64,000 bases of DNA from JBDHDH01 sp039591615 (GCA_039591615.1 JBDHDH010000001.1:52186-116185), one strand, 5' to 3'. Shown: positions 26,976-36,198, numbered from the stretch's first letter. Made by a program: numbers and translations. The notes: generated by a model not told the origin, from the sequence alone.

Positions 26976-27635
26976 TCAAACCGTGAAGGTGAGTCGACTC
27001 TGCTTGCCTTGGAGCAGCGCCTCGACGTGCTGGGCGAGATTGAGCATGTCCACGAGGGCTTTCCCCTCCGCCATCTGTTTCAGAACACGGCACTCGGCCG
27101 CGTCGATCGCTTCCGCACTCGCGATGACTTCGGTAAGCTCATCCGCCGCGGCCACCAGGATTCCGTCCCCATCTCCGAACACCAGATCTCCCGGCCGAAC
27201 CTCGACGCCTCCGCATTGCACCGGGATCTGGGTTTCCGAGATCGTAACGGCGGTTCCGGCCACGGGAGTGATGTAACGACAGTACACCGGGAGATCTGAG
27301 CGTCGAAGTGTGCCAGTGTCGCGGACGGCCCCATCCACGACGATCCCAGCGAGGCCCCGACCGACGCACTCAGTTGCGACCAGTTCGCCTACCACCGCGC
27401 GGCGGCCGCCGTTCCCGTCGATCACGAGCACATCGCCAGGCCGCGTATCTTCGAGCGCCTTGATCACCGTGAGAAAGTCATCACGGCAGGATACCGTGTG
27501 CGCGCGACCGACGAGTATCAGGTCATACCGGAGCGGACGCATGCCCGGATCGAGGACTCGCAGAGTCCTGTCTGCGTCGCAGACGCAGGCGGTATCGAGC
27601 GCGCGAAGCCGCTTCCGAAGCTCCTCGAATCCCAT
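26976..27635 (-). CDS. RraA-like / HMG aldolase-family protein
   Basis: 219 residues. The family core is visible: GDVLVIDGNGGRRAVVGEL, GLAGIVVDGAVRDTGTL with the conserved Arg-Asp, and GDLVFGDGDGILVA. Relatives include the RNase E inhibitor RraA and 4-hydroxy-4-methyl-2-oxoglutarate/oxaloacetate lyases; the Asp-Gly and Arg-Asp residues fit the lyase group. ATG 27635 is used because GGAG lies eight bases upstream; a GTG at 27668 is possible. It follows the acetamidase-like gene by about 60 bases and may be cotranscribed. Confidence 0.85.
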   Translation of the reverse strand: MGFEELRKRLRALDTACVCDADRTLRVLDPGMRPLRYDLILVGRAHTVSCRDDFLTVIKALEDTRPGDVLVIDGNGGRRAVVGELVATECVGRGLAGIVVDGAVRDTGTLRRSDLPVYCRYITPVAGTAVTISETQIPVQCGGVEVRPGDLVFGDGDGILVAAADELTEVIASAEAIDAAECRVLKQMAEGKALVDMLNLAQHVEALLQGKQSRLTFTV

Positions 27636-27698
27636 TTCGATCTCCAATGCCCGCGAGAGAGCGCCCACCTGATTCCGTTCACGAAACCTGGGCTGACG

Positions 27699-28664
27699 TC
27701 ACGGCAGATACCGCTTGGGGAACTTCGCCACAACGGTGTAGATCGGGTCGACAATGTTGGCCACCGTGCTCTCAGCGAGCTGACCCACCAATAAATACGC
27801 GTCCCAACGGCCGAACCCGTATTCGGTCTCCAGCCACTCCACGAGCTCGACATGCGCCAATCGAAAGGCATCGACCAACGGTCGCGCACTGCCGGCCACC
27901 ATGATGAATTCGTCGTCCTCCAGACGGGGCCAATCGATGGTCTTTCCCTTCACGACGTCGATCTTCAGCGTCACGTCCATCGACGTCTCGAGTCCCGTAC
28001 CGTTTACTTCACCTTCGCCCTGCCGTGCGTGACCGTCGCCGAAGTAGAAATAGGCACCGTCGTGGAAGATGGGCAGGTAGACTGTGGTGCCCTCCCGCAC
28101 TTCCGGCGCGTCCATGTTGCCACCGAAATCCCCAGGCCATAGTCCGCCGAATGCTTCCTCGCCCCGTGGCGCCACCGCAACCCGCCCCAACATCGGCCGC
28201 AGCTCGATAGTGATCTGCCGCATTCGGCTATCGGGAAGCTCGGTGGTTCCCGTCATCCTCTCGAGATCCAGCCGCCATTCGTACCGGCGCGGCGGAATCG
28301 GGTCGTTGAGCAGGCGCACGCGGTTGTCCGTCGCCAGTCCGCCAAAGCTGGAATAGATCTGGGACCCGGCAAGCCGATGATTCGGGCGAACACGATGGAT
28401 CTCGACTACCAGCATGTCATTCCGCGTTGCACCTTCGACGTAGAACGGACCGACCTCACCGGGAAATGTTCCACCACCCTCTTCGTAATAGGCGCCGAAG
28501 TTCGTCTTCGAGATGAGGACCGTCCCGGGCTTGATGCGGAGGACCGGCTCCCGCACGGCAAAGGTCGGGTGACCCACAGTTGGTTCGAAGCGAATGGTAT
28601 CTTGCGCGGATGCCGACGAGACCATCAATGGTGCGAGCGAGACCAACATTGCCAAATGTTTCAT
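27699..28664 (-). CDS. Secreted acetamidase/formamidase-family protein
   Basis: 321 residues from ATG 28664, which has GGAGGG upstream and opens a clear signal peptide (LAMLVSLAPLMVSSASA, cleavage before QDTI). The rest is an FmdA/AmdA-type beta-rich amidohydrolase: FYVEGATRNDMLVVEI, GGLWPGDFGGNMDAPEV, and GDGHARQGEGEVNGTGLETSMDV, which is the conserved family block. Enzymes of this family hydrolyse formamide or acetamide and are usually cytoplasmic; export to the periplasm is the odd feature. A physiological substrate is not evident. Confidence 0.88.
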   Translation of the reverse strand: MKHLAMLVSLAPLMVSSASAQDTIRFEPTVGHPTFAVREPVLRIKPGTVLISKTNFGAYYEEGGGTFPGEVGPFYVEGATRNDMLVVEIHRVRPNHRLAGSQIYSSFGGLATDNRVRLLNDPIPPRRYEWRLDLERMTGTTELPDSRMRQITIELRPMLGRVAVAPRGEEAFGGLWPGDFGGNMDAPEVREGTTVYLPIFHDGAYFYFGDGHARQGEGEVNGTGLETSMDVTLKIDVVKGKTIDWPRLEDDEFIMVAGSARPLVDAFRLAHVELVEWLETEYGFGRWDAYLLVGQLAESTVANIVDPIYTVVAKFPKRYLP

Positions 28665-28777
28665 GGACCCTCCGTCGCGCATCTCGCGTGACGTGTTTCG
28701 TTTATCGCAAACCTTCTATGCGGGAGTGAAGCGACTGCGCAGCCGTCGCCGATTCCAGGGCTCCTGACCAGAGTACC

Positions 28778-29530
28778 CTATTTGCGCGCGAGGGCAACGA
28801 GTCGCCTCGCGTCCGTGCCGTACGGCGAGCCATCCAATCCGCCGAAGAGCGCGACATGCGAGAAACCCACTCCTGTGAGCATGTCGGCCAGTTCCTTTCC
28901 CGAGTAGACCCATACGCAGAACTCGACGGAGCGGACGACGCCCTTCCGGACAAACGACCATTCGTTAGCGATCCGACTCCAATTGTCGATAATCGTACGC
29001 CGTTGGACCATCAATCCCGCCTCGGGCAACTCGCTCACGGCCACCGGCTGGTAGCGTCGCGCAATGACTTCCTTCCCTGCGACATCGATAACGAATTGGC
29101 CACCCGATCGGAGCGACGCATGGACGTTGGCTAGCACCCTCTCGTTCTCAGCGGCATCGTCGAAGAAGCCGAATGACGTAAACAGGCTGACGGCGAGATC
29201 GAACATCTCCGGTCGTCGGAACTGCCGCATGTCCTGTTCGACCCACTCGATTGCGACGCGGCGATCAGCTGCATACCCCCGTGCCTTCTCGAGGAGTAAC
29301 GACGTGCGGTCCACCGCGGTTACCTGAAACCCTCGCTGTGCAAACGGAACGGCGTGGCGCCCCGGTCCACACGCGAGATCCAGCACTCGTCCTCCCTCAC
29401 ACCCCGTGAGGTACACGATCATCGCGACCTCTTCCCGAGCACGGTCGAACGTCTCCTGAGGGAACATGAACGGGAATGAAGTCGACCAGAATGTCTCGTC
29501 GGCAAACCACGGGATGCGGGATGGAGTCAT
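28778..29530 (-). CDS. Class I SAM-dependent methyltransferase
   Basis: 250 residues. The SAM-binding motif I is VLDLACGPGRHAVPFA (about 53-68), motif II AVDRTS and a motif III-like FDLAVSLFTSFG. The N-terminal DETFWSTSFPFMFPQETFDRA block is common in a broad family of unspecific methyltransferases. The C-terminus has beta strands ending FGGLDGSPYGTDARRLV. The substrate is unknown. It is a single gene with its own upstream space, between the acetamidase-like gene and the dodecin. Confidence 0.87.
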   Translation of the reverse strand: MTPSRIPWFADETFWSTSFPFMFPQETFDRAREEVAMIVYLTGCEGGRVLDLACGPGRHAVPFAQRGFQVTAVDRTSLLLEKARGYAADRRVAIEWVEQDMRQFRRPEMFDLAVSLFTSFGFFDDAAENERVLANVHASLRSGGQFVIDVAGKEVIARRYQPVAVSELPEAGLMVQRRTIIDNWSRIANEWSFVRKGVVRSVEFCVWVYSGKELADMLTGVGFSHVALFGGLDGSPYGTDARRLVALARK

Positions 29531-29617
29531 GACTCGATCTGTGACGAAATCTACTGTTCGAGCTTCAACCGCGGTCAGAGGTCGAGGCCGATCGCACGAG
29601 GATTCTCCGTCCCGCGA

Positions 29618-29827
29618 CTAATCCTCGTACTTGAAGGATACTCTGACCTTCGCCCGGTAGCTCTGGACCTTGCCGTCTTGGATCTGCACGTCGAGCTCCG
29701 AGATTGCAGCCACACGCAAGTCGCGCAGGGTCTTCCCTGCCCGCTCCACAGCGGCCGCAGCCGCTTTTTCCCAAGACTCCGTGCTCGTCCCGACGAGCTC
29801 GATTACTTTGTAGACGCTCTCGGCCAT
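29618..29827 (-). CDS. Dodecin-family flavin-binding protein
   Basis: 69 residues, the full dodecin length, with AAAGGAG seven bases before the ATG. The sequence SVYKVIELVGTSTESWEKA includes the conserved Trp that stacks on the flavin, and LRDLRVAAISELDVQIQDG and YRAKVRVSFKYE supply the beta strands. Dodecins form dodecameric shells that store or quench FMN/riboflavin. It is monocistronic in appearance. The open frame extends upstream to 30199 but that extension has no family features. Confidence 0.94.
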   Translation of the reverse strand: MAESVYKVIELVGTSTESWEKAAAAAVERAGKTLRDLRVAAISELDVQIQDGKVQSYRAKVRVSFKYED

Positions 29828-29948
29828 CTCGATTCTCCTTTCATGTGTCAAGAGTAGGATGCGCGACGCATCCGCGCTAGCTAGCAGCTCGAGCAGCCGG
29901 ATCCCGCAGCAGCCCCGAGGTTCGCGCGTCCCGGAGGCCCCAGCGGGG

Positions 29949-30242
29949 CTATTGGTGGTGTTCGCTGCCTGGGCTGGCGCGGTGCTTCCAATTCCACCAT
30001 TTGAGGAGCTCCGGTCTGTGGTCAGACTGGCTGGCATAGTAGACCGCGCAGCGGAAGACATAGAGCACGCACCGATCGATGGTGGCCCCGCGACGGAGAC
30101 AGAGTTCTTCGTACAAGTGCTCCGCATCGGCACCCTCGAGGTCTTCCACCCGCCGGATCCCCAGATCGCGTAGATCCCGCTCGATGCTGGGGCCGACACC
30201 CGGAATCTGCTGGAGTTCTTTGCTGGATGTTGATGACGTCAT
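29949..30242 (-). CDS. Cdd1-like helix-hairpin-helix protein
   Basis: 97 residues from ATG 30242. A helix-hairpin-helix (LQQIPGVGPSIERDLRDLGI) is followed by the RRVEDLEGADAEHLYEELC and DRCVLYVFRCAVYYA segments seen in the Cdd1/pathogenicity-locus family, small proteins of unknown function also annotated as mitomycin-resistance-like. The HhH suggests DNA binding. The reading frame is open without a stop back to 30542, through the tail of the neighbouring monooxygenase-like ORF, which bears on whether that ORF is frameshifted. Confidence 0.82.
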   Translation of the reverse strand: MTSSTSSKELQQIPGVGPSIERDLRDLGIRRVEDLEGADAEHLYEELCLRRGATIDRCVLYVFRCAVYYASQSDHRPELLKWWNWKHRASPGSEHHQ

Positions 30243-30246
30243 GTTT

Positions 30247-30546
30247 TCAAACCTGCCGACTGGTGATTGCCGGGACCACGGATACCGCACCTTGCACGAT
30301 GGCGAGGCCATGGAGCAGGCACCCGGCCATAGAGTATACGATGCCCCTACGGGCGTAGTCGTCGAATGAATTCCAAAGTGAGATGAATACAAAATGGACC
30401 CGGTCACCATCGACACGGCGTAGAAGATACACGCCACGGTTGCCGTGCGTCGAGCGGCAATCGGACACACCTGTCCCGACCACATAGGCCTGATATGCGT
30501 CCGCCCGAGCCAGCGGAACTTCGCCGTGCCAGATCCGGGCAATCAT
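30247..30546 (-). pseudogene. Frame-disrupted antibiotic monooxygenase-like ORF
   Basis: 99 codons. Residues 1-60 look like the start of a small ABM-type protein (MIARIWHGEVPLARADAY, then GNRGVYLLRRVDGD and VFISLWNSFDD). After about position 30365 this frame yields an unrelated tail, whereas the next frame (that of the 29949-30542 ORF) gives YTLWPG and KVRYPW, better placed for the expected C-terminal strand. This suggests a frameshift around 30355-30370, natural or a sequencing error. GAGGG precedes the ATG at 30546. Homology is judged by eye only. Confidence 0.4.
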
Positions 30547-30621
30547 CCTCGACCCTCGAAAGCTCCAATCACCTGCTGGGTTCCCCGAGCGGCATGGAGC
30601 AAACTGACCTGCCGAGCGACC

Positions 30622-31068
30622 TCAGGAGTCCCCTGCGGCGGTTCGGGTCGCCTTCAAGTCGAGGCTCCATGTGCCGGCACCCCGCCAGATTACATAGGCA
30701 CTCAGCCCAATCACGATCACCGGGATTATCGGCTCGCTCGGCTGCAAGGGAAACAGCGATGGGTCGTCGACGACTACATGCACATACGCGGCAGCCACCA
30801 TGATACCGACCACTGCGGCAGCGCTCAGCCGCGCGTGTGCACCAACGCCGAGAAGGACTCCAAGGCCAATCTCAACAAACGGGACCGACCAGCGTGTCAC
30901 CGTATAGAGCGGGAGGTTCGCGGCCAGCAACTGGCCGGACCAGGCTTCTCCGAGCATTGGCACGAGCAGCTTCATCGTGCCGGTCATCACAAACAGCGCC
31001 GTCAGCAGCAAACGGATGCTCGCTGCCAGCTTATTGTCAGTTGTCTCTCGCAGGGTGTCGACTCTCAT
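30622..31068 (-). CDS. DoxX-like small membrane protein
   Basis: 148 residues with four hydrophobic segments: LLLTALFVMTGTMKLL, a pore-like region around PLYTVTRWSVPFVEIGLGVLLG, AAAVVGIMVAAAYVHVVV and IIPVIVIGLSAYVIW. The G-x-x-K and F-V-E-I-G-L-G arrangement is characteristic of DoxX/MauE-type proteins, some of which assist redox chemistry in the membrane. The ATG at 31068 is taken; a GTG at 31131 is possible. Function here is not evident. Confidence 0.75.
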   Translation of the reverse strand: MRVDTLRETTDNKLAASIRLLLTALFVMTGTMKLLVPMLGEAWSGQLLAANLPLYTVTRWSVPFVEIGLGVLLGVGAHARLSAAAVVGIMVAAAYVHVVVDDPSLFPLQPSEPIIPVIVIGLSAYVIWRGAGTWSLDLKATRTAAGDS

Positions 31069-31100
31069 ACCCAAGTGCGTTGTATTCGCGGGCGCCGCCG

Positions 31101-31397
31101 TCAAGTTCCGGTAGACCGTGGCCACCCGCACCGAGAGTCACGCTGCCATGTGGGAGCGCCCAAGGCAGGGACGGCCGGCCATCGGTACGTATAATGCGCC
31201 CACAACCTCGTGGGCACAAACACCACGAATCGCAACGCGTTCTCCGTGTGATACGTGCAAGAGCTCTCGGGTCGTGCGACAGCTGGTGGGGCCGTGAAAC
31301 CCATCAGTGCACCGGCCGCGAAAAGGAAAATGAATACGTGTCGTAGGGTGATCGTCGCCGTACCCCCGAATCCTCCGTCGCACGATCGCTGTTCCAC
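31101..31397 (-). CDS. Doubtful small secreted protein
   Basis: A 98-codon frame with a signal-peptide-like stretch (HVFIFLFAAGALMGFTAPPAVA) and then a Trp/Tyr-rich tail with no known motif. It begins with GTG (31397) 12 bases after the preceding membrane protein gene ends, but lacks a clear ribosome site. It is included because nothing else occupies the region; it may be non-coding. Confidence 0.25.
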   Translation of the reverse strand: MEQRSCDGGFGGTATITLRHVFIFLFAAGALMGFTAPPAVARPESSCTYHTENALRFVVFVPTRLWAHYTYRWPAVPALGAPTWQRDSRCGWPRSTGT

Positions 31398-31409
31398 CAA
31401 AACGCTGCG

Positions 31410-31790
31410 TCATGCATCGACTTGTCTCCGGTGGAGGAAACGCGCAAGGAACAAGAGGGGCACGATACCAAGGAGTTGCCAACCAGGCAGAAAAACAAAG
31501 ACGATCCCGCTCTGTGCATCCAAGTGCACAACGAAGACCTGGTAGAGCAGGAACGCGGCACTGAGCGAAAGCAATGCAGCAACGACGAGGAGCACCCAGA
31601 GCGAGGGAGCAGCCGAGCGAAGCCTCATCCCGGCAGCCAGTACCACAGCGTAGGGAACGGCCACCCAAGTTGCGAACGGCACGGATACGGCCCACCACCA
31701 CAGCCGGCTGGGAGTTCCCGCTGCGATCATGAAGCCCCATGTGAGCAGGATTCCCAGCGCCAGGACTACGACTAGCATCTTTAGCAGCAT
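31410..31790 (-). CDS. Small membrane protein, four predicted helices
   Basis: 126 residues from ATG 31790. Four hydrophobic segments are visible (KMLVVVLALGILLTWGFMIA, LWWWAVSVPFATWVAVPYAVVLA, LWVLLVVAALLSLSAAFLLYQVFVV and FVFLPGWQLLGIVPLLFLARFL) and it ends in a short basic tail. I do not recognise the family. The frame is open upstream to 32066 but that part overlaps the aminopeptidase and is not membrane-like. Confidence 0.6.
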   Translation of the reverse strand: MLLKMLVVVLALGILLTWGFMIAAGTPSRLWWWAVSVPFATWVAVPYAVVLAAGMRLRSAAPSLWVLLVVAALLSLSAAFLLYQVFVVHLDAQSGIVFVFLPGWQLLGIVPLLFLARFLHRRQVDA

Positions 31791-31863
31791 GGCGGCGCGC
31801 ACTCGATTTGAATGTGCGAGCTCAGACTCATAAACGCATGCACCGTCCTCGGATCCAGCAGTC

Positions 31864-34506
31864 TCATGGGTCGTACGGACCTTCCCATCCTTCCACGATG
31901 CGCGCCGCGCGGAACAGATCATCCGCTGCCTGAATGATCTTGGCTCCGAGCCGAGGCGGGTAGTCTGGGGCCTCATCGAGGAAGCGTGCGACGATGTCGG
32001 CGGCCTCCGCTGATTGGTGACCATCGAGCGTCGCATTGAGCCATCGAAGGGGGAAGAAGATGTCACCGGTCCGCTGGATTTCCTCCACCAGCTCCAGACT
32101 TGGTCTGATGTACTCGATAGCCGTCTCTGCCCTCAGGGGGTGATGGAGGAACGAGACGGCGGCGAGAACCCATGGCTCGCGCTCACGATTCGCCGCGTCC
32201 TTCAGGCTCTCGAACACCGAATCGCGCACGATTCGGTCGCGCGACAACGCTGGCCGGACGAACCGGAACCGGGCGCGGCGATCCGGATTCTCGATCCGCG
32301 AGTGCTGGGCGTCGAGAATCCCTTCGGCATCCGGAACCCCACGGACCGCCAGCGCCTCAGCCAACTGGGTATACTGACGTTCGGCCAGGGGAAGTCCCTC
32401 GAGTGTCTCCTGCTCACGCCAAATGCGCTCCAGCTTCTCGATGCCGTCGTCGGTGAGTGTGACGGAAACGAGCGCATCGAAGATGGCCCGCCTACGGCCT
32501 ACCGTGCTCGATTGATCGAGGCCTCGCCACAGCTCCGTCTCGACCTCGCCAGCCAGCGAACGCCGAGCATCGGCATCCACGAAACGCCAGTACGCGACTT
32601 CCACGAGTTCGAGGACTTGCTGCACGACGAGTTCATTTGGCTCCTGAAGAAGCGCGCGCAGGGCGAGGGCGATGAGATCGCGAGAGGACACGTCGCCTGA
32701 GAGCACGCTCTCCCACAAGGCCATCCAAGATACGCTGCGATGCAGCGGCTTCTCGAGATCGGGGAGGTGTCCCAGCAAATACTGTGTGCTCTCGGACGTC
32801 AGGACGATATGCCCGTATCCCAACCCATCAGCGCCGGGGAGCACGAGTTCCGGCAGCGGCCACCCCCCGATGTCGCGCACGGTGAGCTCTGCATCGCTGA
32901 GCTGTACGGGCACCACGTGCACAGTGTCGCCGTAGCCCAGCGCCACGGCCATACGCTGGTTCCACCGCAGACCGCGGCCGTTCCAGGTATCGGACTGCGC
33001 AACCCGGATCCCGGCCAGCCTGCCGGAATCGTCACCGACGGCTGTTGCCGTGATCGCGGGACGTCCCGCCGCTTCCACCCACACGCGACTCCAGTCCCGG
33101 AGGTCTTCCGGACTCAGCCGATCCAGGATCGTGATGAGATCCGGCCATGTGGCATTGCCCCACTGATATTGCTCCAAGTACTGCCGGAGCCCCACGCGCA
33201 TGACGCCTGTTCCGAGCAACCCCTCGAGTTGCCGCATGACGATGGGCGCCTTCTGGTAGATGATGGCACCATACAACGAGCCCGCGTCCCTCAAATTGCC
33301 GAGCTCCTGCCGAATGGAATTGGCGCCGGCTGTCCGGTCTACCGCGTAAGCGGAGGGGTGATGGGCGAGGTAAAAGCGCAAGTCATGGTCGATGTCAGGG
33401 AACGAGGGCTGAACGATCTTCGCCGCCATGAAGTTGGCGAAAACTTCCTTCATCCAGACATCATCGAACCACCGCATCGTGACCAAATCCCCGAACCACA
33501 TATGCGCCGTCTCATGCGCGATCACGCTCGCACGTCCCAAGAGCTGATTCTGCGTCGCCGACTCATCCAAGAAGAGGCTCGATGCCCGATACAAGATCGC
33601 ACCGGGATGCTCCATGCCACCATACTGAAAAGACGGGATGGCAACGAAGTCGAACTTCTGGTAGGGATACCGGATCCCTGTGTACTCCTCGAGCCACTGG
33701 AGAGCGGTGGCATGGAGGTCGAAGATCGCCCCGAGGTTGCGCGCAACCTTCGACGTGTCGGTCTCCCTATGATACATGCGGACGAGTCGACCATCTCGCT
33801 CGGCCTGTTCGACGGCAAACTCACCTGCAGCAAAGGCGAAGAGGTACGTACTGAGGGGCAGTGTCTCACCGAAAACGAACGTCGCAGCCCCGCCAGCCAC
33901 CTCCGTACGCTGAAGGGGGCCGTTCGCCACCGCCACCCAAGTGGGAGGGACCCGTAGGGTGAGGCGATACCGCGCCTTGATGTCCGGCTGGTCGAACGAT
34001 GGGAACGCCGACGACGCGCGATCGGGCACGAAGAGCGTGTACAGGAATGCCTCGTGGCGGTTGAGCGCGCCGTCCCCCGCCAGGAACTCGACCTGGATTG
34101 CCTGCTCGCCGCGGTGGACAGCAGATCTCGGTATGACAATATGCGCGCCGGCGAAGGTGTACGGAACGTCCCTATCTCCCGATGTCACCCTCAGCACACT
34201 CCCAGGCGGTGCAGTGAAATCGAGGATCAGTGGACCCTTCGTGTGGCTGAGGCTGAAACGCACCAGCACCGTGCCGCTGACACGCTCGCTCACGTCATCG
34301 GGGACCACGAAGGTGACCTCATAGCTCACGTCCGAAAGGGCCTGGGCCCTATACGTTGCGAGCTCGCGGGAGACACCGGGCGAGACCTCGGGGACTCGAG
34401 AGCCGCAGCCAGCCGCGAGGATGGCGCCGCACTGCACGCTGAACGCGACGAGGACGCCGCGGGCGAACCCTACATCGAAAGCCCGAGACACAGTGACGAG
34501 ACGCAT
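31864..34506 (-). CDS. M1-family aminopeptidase, lipoprotein
   Basis: 880 residues from ATG 34506, giving a signal with lipobox-like LAAGC (Cys about residue 35). The N-terminal beta domain is followed by the M1 catalytic domain: exopeptidase motif GGMEHPGA (Asn of the usual GxMEN is His), zinc site HETAH with the third ligand Glu exactly 18 residues later in WMKEVFANF, and a downstream Tyr region. A helical C-terminal domain (about 550-880) completes the PepN-type layout. It should trim N-terminal residues from peptides in the periplasm. The long frame to 34557 lacks a better signal. Confidence 0.92.
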   Translation of the reverse strand: MRLVTVSRAFDVGFARGVLVAFSVQCGAILAAGCGSRVPEVSPGVSRELATYRAQALSDVSYEVTFVVPDDVSERVSGTVLVRFSLSHTKGPLILDFTAPPGSVLRVTSGDRDVPYTFAGAHIVIPRSAVHRGEQAIQVEFLAGDGALNRHEAFLYTLFVPDRASSAFPSFDQPDIKARYRLTLRVPPTWVAVANGPLQRTEVAGGAATFVFGETLPLSTYLFAFAAGEFAVEQAERDGRLVRMYHRETDTSKVARNLGAIFDLHATALQWLEEYTGIRYPYQKFDFVAIPSFQYGGMEHPGAILYRASSLFLDESATQNQLLGRASVIAHETAHMWFGDLVTMRWFDDVWMKEVFANFMAAKIVQPSFPDIDHDLRFYLAHHPSAYAVDRTAGANSIRQELGNLRDAGSLYGAIIYQKAPIVMRQLEGLLGTGVMRVGLRQYLEQYQWGNATWPDLITILDRLSPEDLRDWSRVWVEAAGRPAITATAVGDDSGRLAGIRVAQSDTWNGRGLRWNQRMAVALGYGDTVHVVPVQLSDAELTVRDIGGWPLPELVLPGADGLGYGHIVLTSESTQYLLGHLPDLEKPLHRSVSWMALWESVLSGDVSSRDLIALALRALLQEPNELVVQQVLELVEVAYWRFVDADARRSLAGEVETELWRGLDQSSTVGRRRAIFDALVSVTLTDDGIEKLERIWREQETLEGLPLAERQYTQLAEALAVRGVPDAEGILDAQHSRIENPDRRARFRFVRPALSRDRIVRDSVFESLKDAANREREPWVLAAVSFLHHPLRAETAIEYIRPSLELVEEIQRTGDIFFPLRWLNATLDGHQSAEAADIVARFLDEAPDYPPRLGAKIIQAADDLFRAARIVEGWEGPYDP

Positions 34507-34620
34507 GAACAGCGAAGTTCTCGTCTGTTCGTCCGCCGGGCAAGAGACGTCACCCACGCAACATCCCCGCCGGCCTCGATCCCACTCGCGTTACCGAAGC
34601 CCCGCACGGCAATGAAATGC

Positions 34621-34813
34621 TCAGGCTGAAACCGGGTCGACGGCTCCGCTGATCTCGATTCCGCGACTGAACCGGTCGAGACCCAGCGCTGCCCCGAGCT
34701 CGGGACGCAGGACCTTGATAGCCACTTCGCGATGGTGCTTGACGTCCTCCGCGATGAAAACCATCGCCACCTCCCGGGCCGATCTCGTGATCCACACGGT
34801 ACCGTTCACCGAG
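34621..34813 (-). pseudogene. Remnant of a Hanks-type Ser/Thr kinase N-lobe
   Basis: On the minus strand LGERYRVDHEIGPGG (about 34813-34770) is followed, after a shift of frame, by VAMVFIAEDVKHHREVAIKV and LRPELGAALGLDRFSRGIEI. Together these match the start of a kinase N-lobe: Gly-rich loop, beta-3 Lys (VAIKV) and helix C. In the expected sequence GGT-ATG-GCG-ATG, two bases (AT) are missing, which breaks the frame at the Gly-loop. A stop at 34621 ends it before the catalytic loop. The gene is therefore a decayed fragment, in a 558-base stretch that holds nothing else I can support. Confidence 0.7.
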
Positions 34814-35064
34814 GGGGACAGGGGGTGAGCTTCCTCCTGGATAGAACGACAACTTCGAAGCCAAGTTAGACACCGCAGGAGGGGTTCTTTGACGATCGCT
34901 GGCCGGCTCAAGACTGCACTCGCAGACCGCGGATACCGGGAATTTGGGCACCGATAGGACGTGGATCCTCTCCTTATGCTCGGAGAACTCGGCGTGCGTC
35001 AGGTTCGACGCTTTCTCGAAGCAGTACCGGCTTCACCATCCGTGCCTCCTCGTTCACCTGCCCC

Positions 35065-36198
35065 TCACGGGGAGCGGGCCCCCGACGGCGTCACGCTCCC
35101 CAACACCCGCAGCCCCTTCGCCCCCGTCGCCGGCGGCACGTTACCCGGCATACCATGCAGCGTGAGCCAGCCGAGATAGGCGAACGCGACCGCCTCCTTG
35201 GCGTCGCCGTCGAAGAACTCTTCCTCGAAGAGGCGAACCGAGAGACCGCAGTACGAGCGCAGTCGCTCCACGAGGGCGGGATTCCTCGCCCCACCACCCG
35301 ACACCACGAGATCGGCGTCCTCGTTGGGAGGTACCCACCGCTCCACGTGCTCGCAGACCGCTCGCACGGTGAGTGAGAGCGCCGTTGCCACGCAGTCGTC
35401 GCCCGTCGCGCCCGACCGACGGTCTTTCACACGAGCCACGAGCCGCCGCGCATACTCTTCGCCAAACAATTCCCGTCCCGTGCTCTTGGGTGGGGGCTTC
35501 TGAAAGAAAGGATGCTCGAGGAGTTCGTCGACAACCTCGTCTACCGGGTCACCCCGGCGGGCGCGTGCGCCGCTCTCATCAAACCTCGCCGCAGGATCGA
35601 TCAGACGGGTGACTGCATCGATCACCGCCACGCCTGGCCCCGTGTCGCACGCGACCACGCCGTCGATGGACCCTCGCCGCGGGACCCATGTGAAGTTGGC
35701 CATACCGCCGATGTTCAGCAGCACCCGTCCGTGCCCGGTACCCCCGAACAGCATGGCATCAGCAATGGGAACGAGTGGAGCTCCCTGCCCACCTGCGGCG
35801 ATGTCGCGACTGCGGAAGTCGCTCACGACCGGAATGCCAACGTGCTCGGCGATCACCGCAGGATTCCCCAGCTGCAGGGTGGCTTTCCCCGGTTCATGCC
35901 AGATCGTCTGTCCGTGGGAGCCAATTACGCTCACAGCCGCCGACGTCACCGAGCCATGCTCGATGACTTGCGCGGCCGCACGTGCGAACGCCTCGCCCAG
36001 CGCCACGTCGAGGATAGTCACATTGTGAACCCTACCCTCCGTTATCACCCGGAGGATGAATTCACGAGTTTCTTCAGGGAACGGCTCGCAATGAAAGGCA
36101 ACCAGACGCGCCGAACCGGCGCTCTCGATCTCGACCAGCGCAGCATCCACCCCGTCGATGGAGGTGCCCGACATGAGCCCGACCGCCAACTCGCTCAC
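35065..36198 (-). CDS. anmK: Anhydro-N-acetylmuramic acid kinase
   Basis: 377 residues. It phosphorylates and opens 1,6-anhydroMurNAc to MurNAc-6-P in peptidoglycan recycling. Motifs: GLMSGTSIDGVDAALVEI (ATP-binding N-terminus), IGSHGQTIWH, VSDFRSRDIAAGGQGAPLVP, LNIGGMANFT, ACDTGPG and VSGGGARNPAL. Its GTG start overlaps the murQ stop by four bases (GTGA), so product flow from AnmK to MurQ is encoded in one transcript, with murQ first. Confidence 0.96.
   Translation of the reverse strand: MSELAVGLMSGTSIDGVDAALVEIESAGSARLVAFHCEPFPEETREFILRVITEGRVHNVTILDVALGEAFARAAAQVIEHGSVTSAAVSVIGSHGQTIWHEPGKATLQLGNPAVIAEHVGIPVVSDFRSRDIAAGGQGAPLVPIADAMLFGGTGHGRVLLNIGGMANFTWVPRRGSIDGVVACDTGPGVAVIDAVTRLIDPAARFDESGARARRGDPVDEVVDELLEHPFFQKPPPKSTGRELFGEEYARRLVARVKDRRSGATGDDCVATALSLTVRAVCEHVERWVPPNEDADLVVSGGGARNPALVERLRSYCGLSVRLFEEEFFDGDAKEAVAFAYLGWLTLHGMPGNVPPATGAKGLRVLGSVTPSGARSP

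Noticed and set aside
34885..34965. Plus-strand sequence RLKTALADRGYRE resembling the start of another kinase
   Set aside because: Only about 13 residues match loosely and the frame stops soon after; too short to support a feature.
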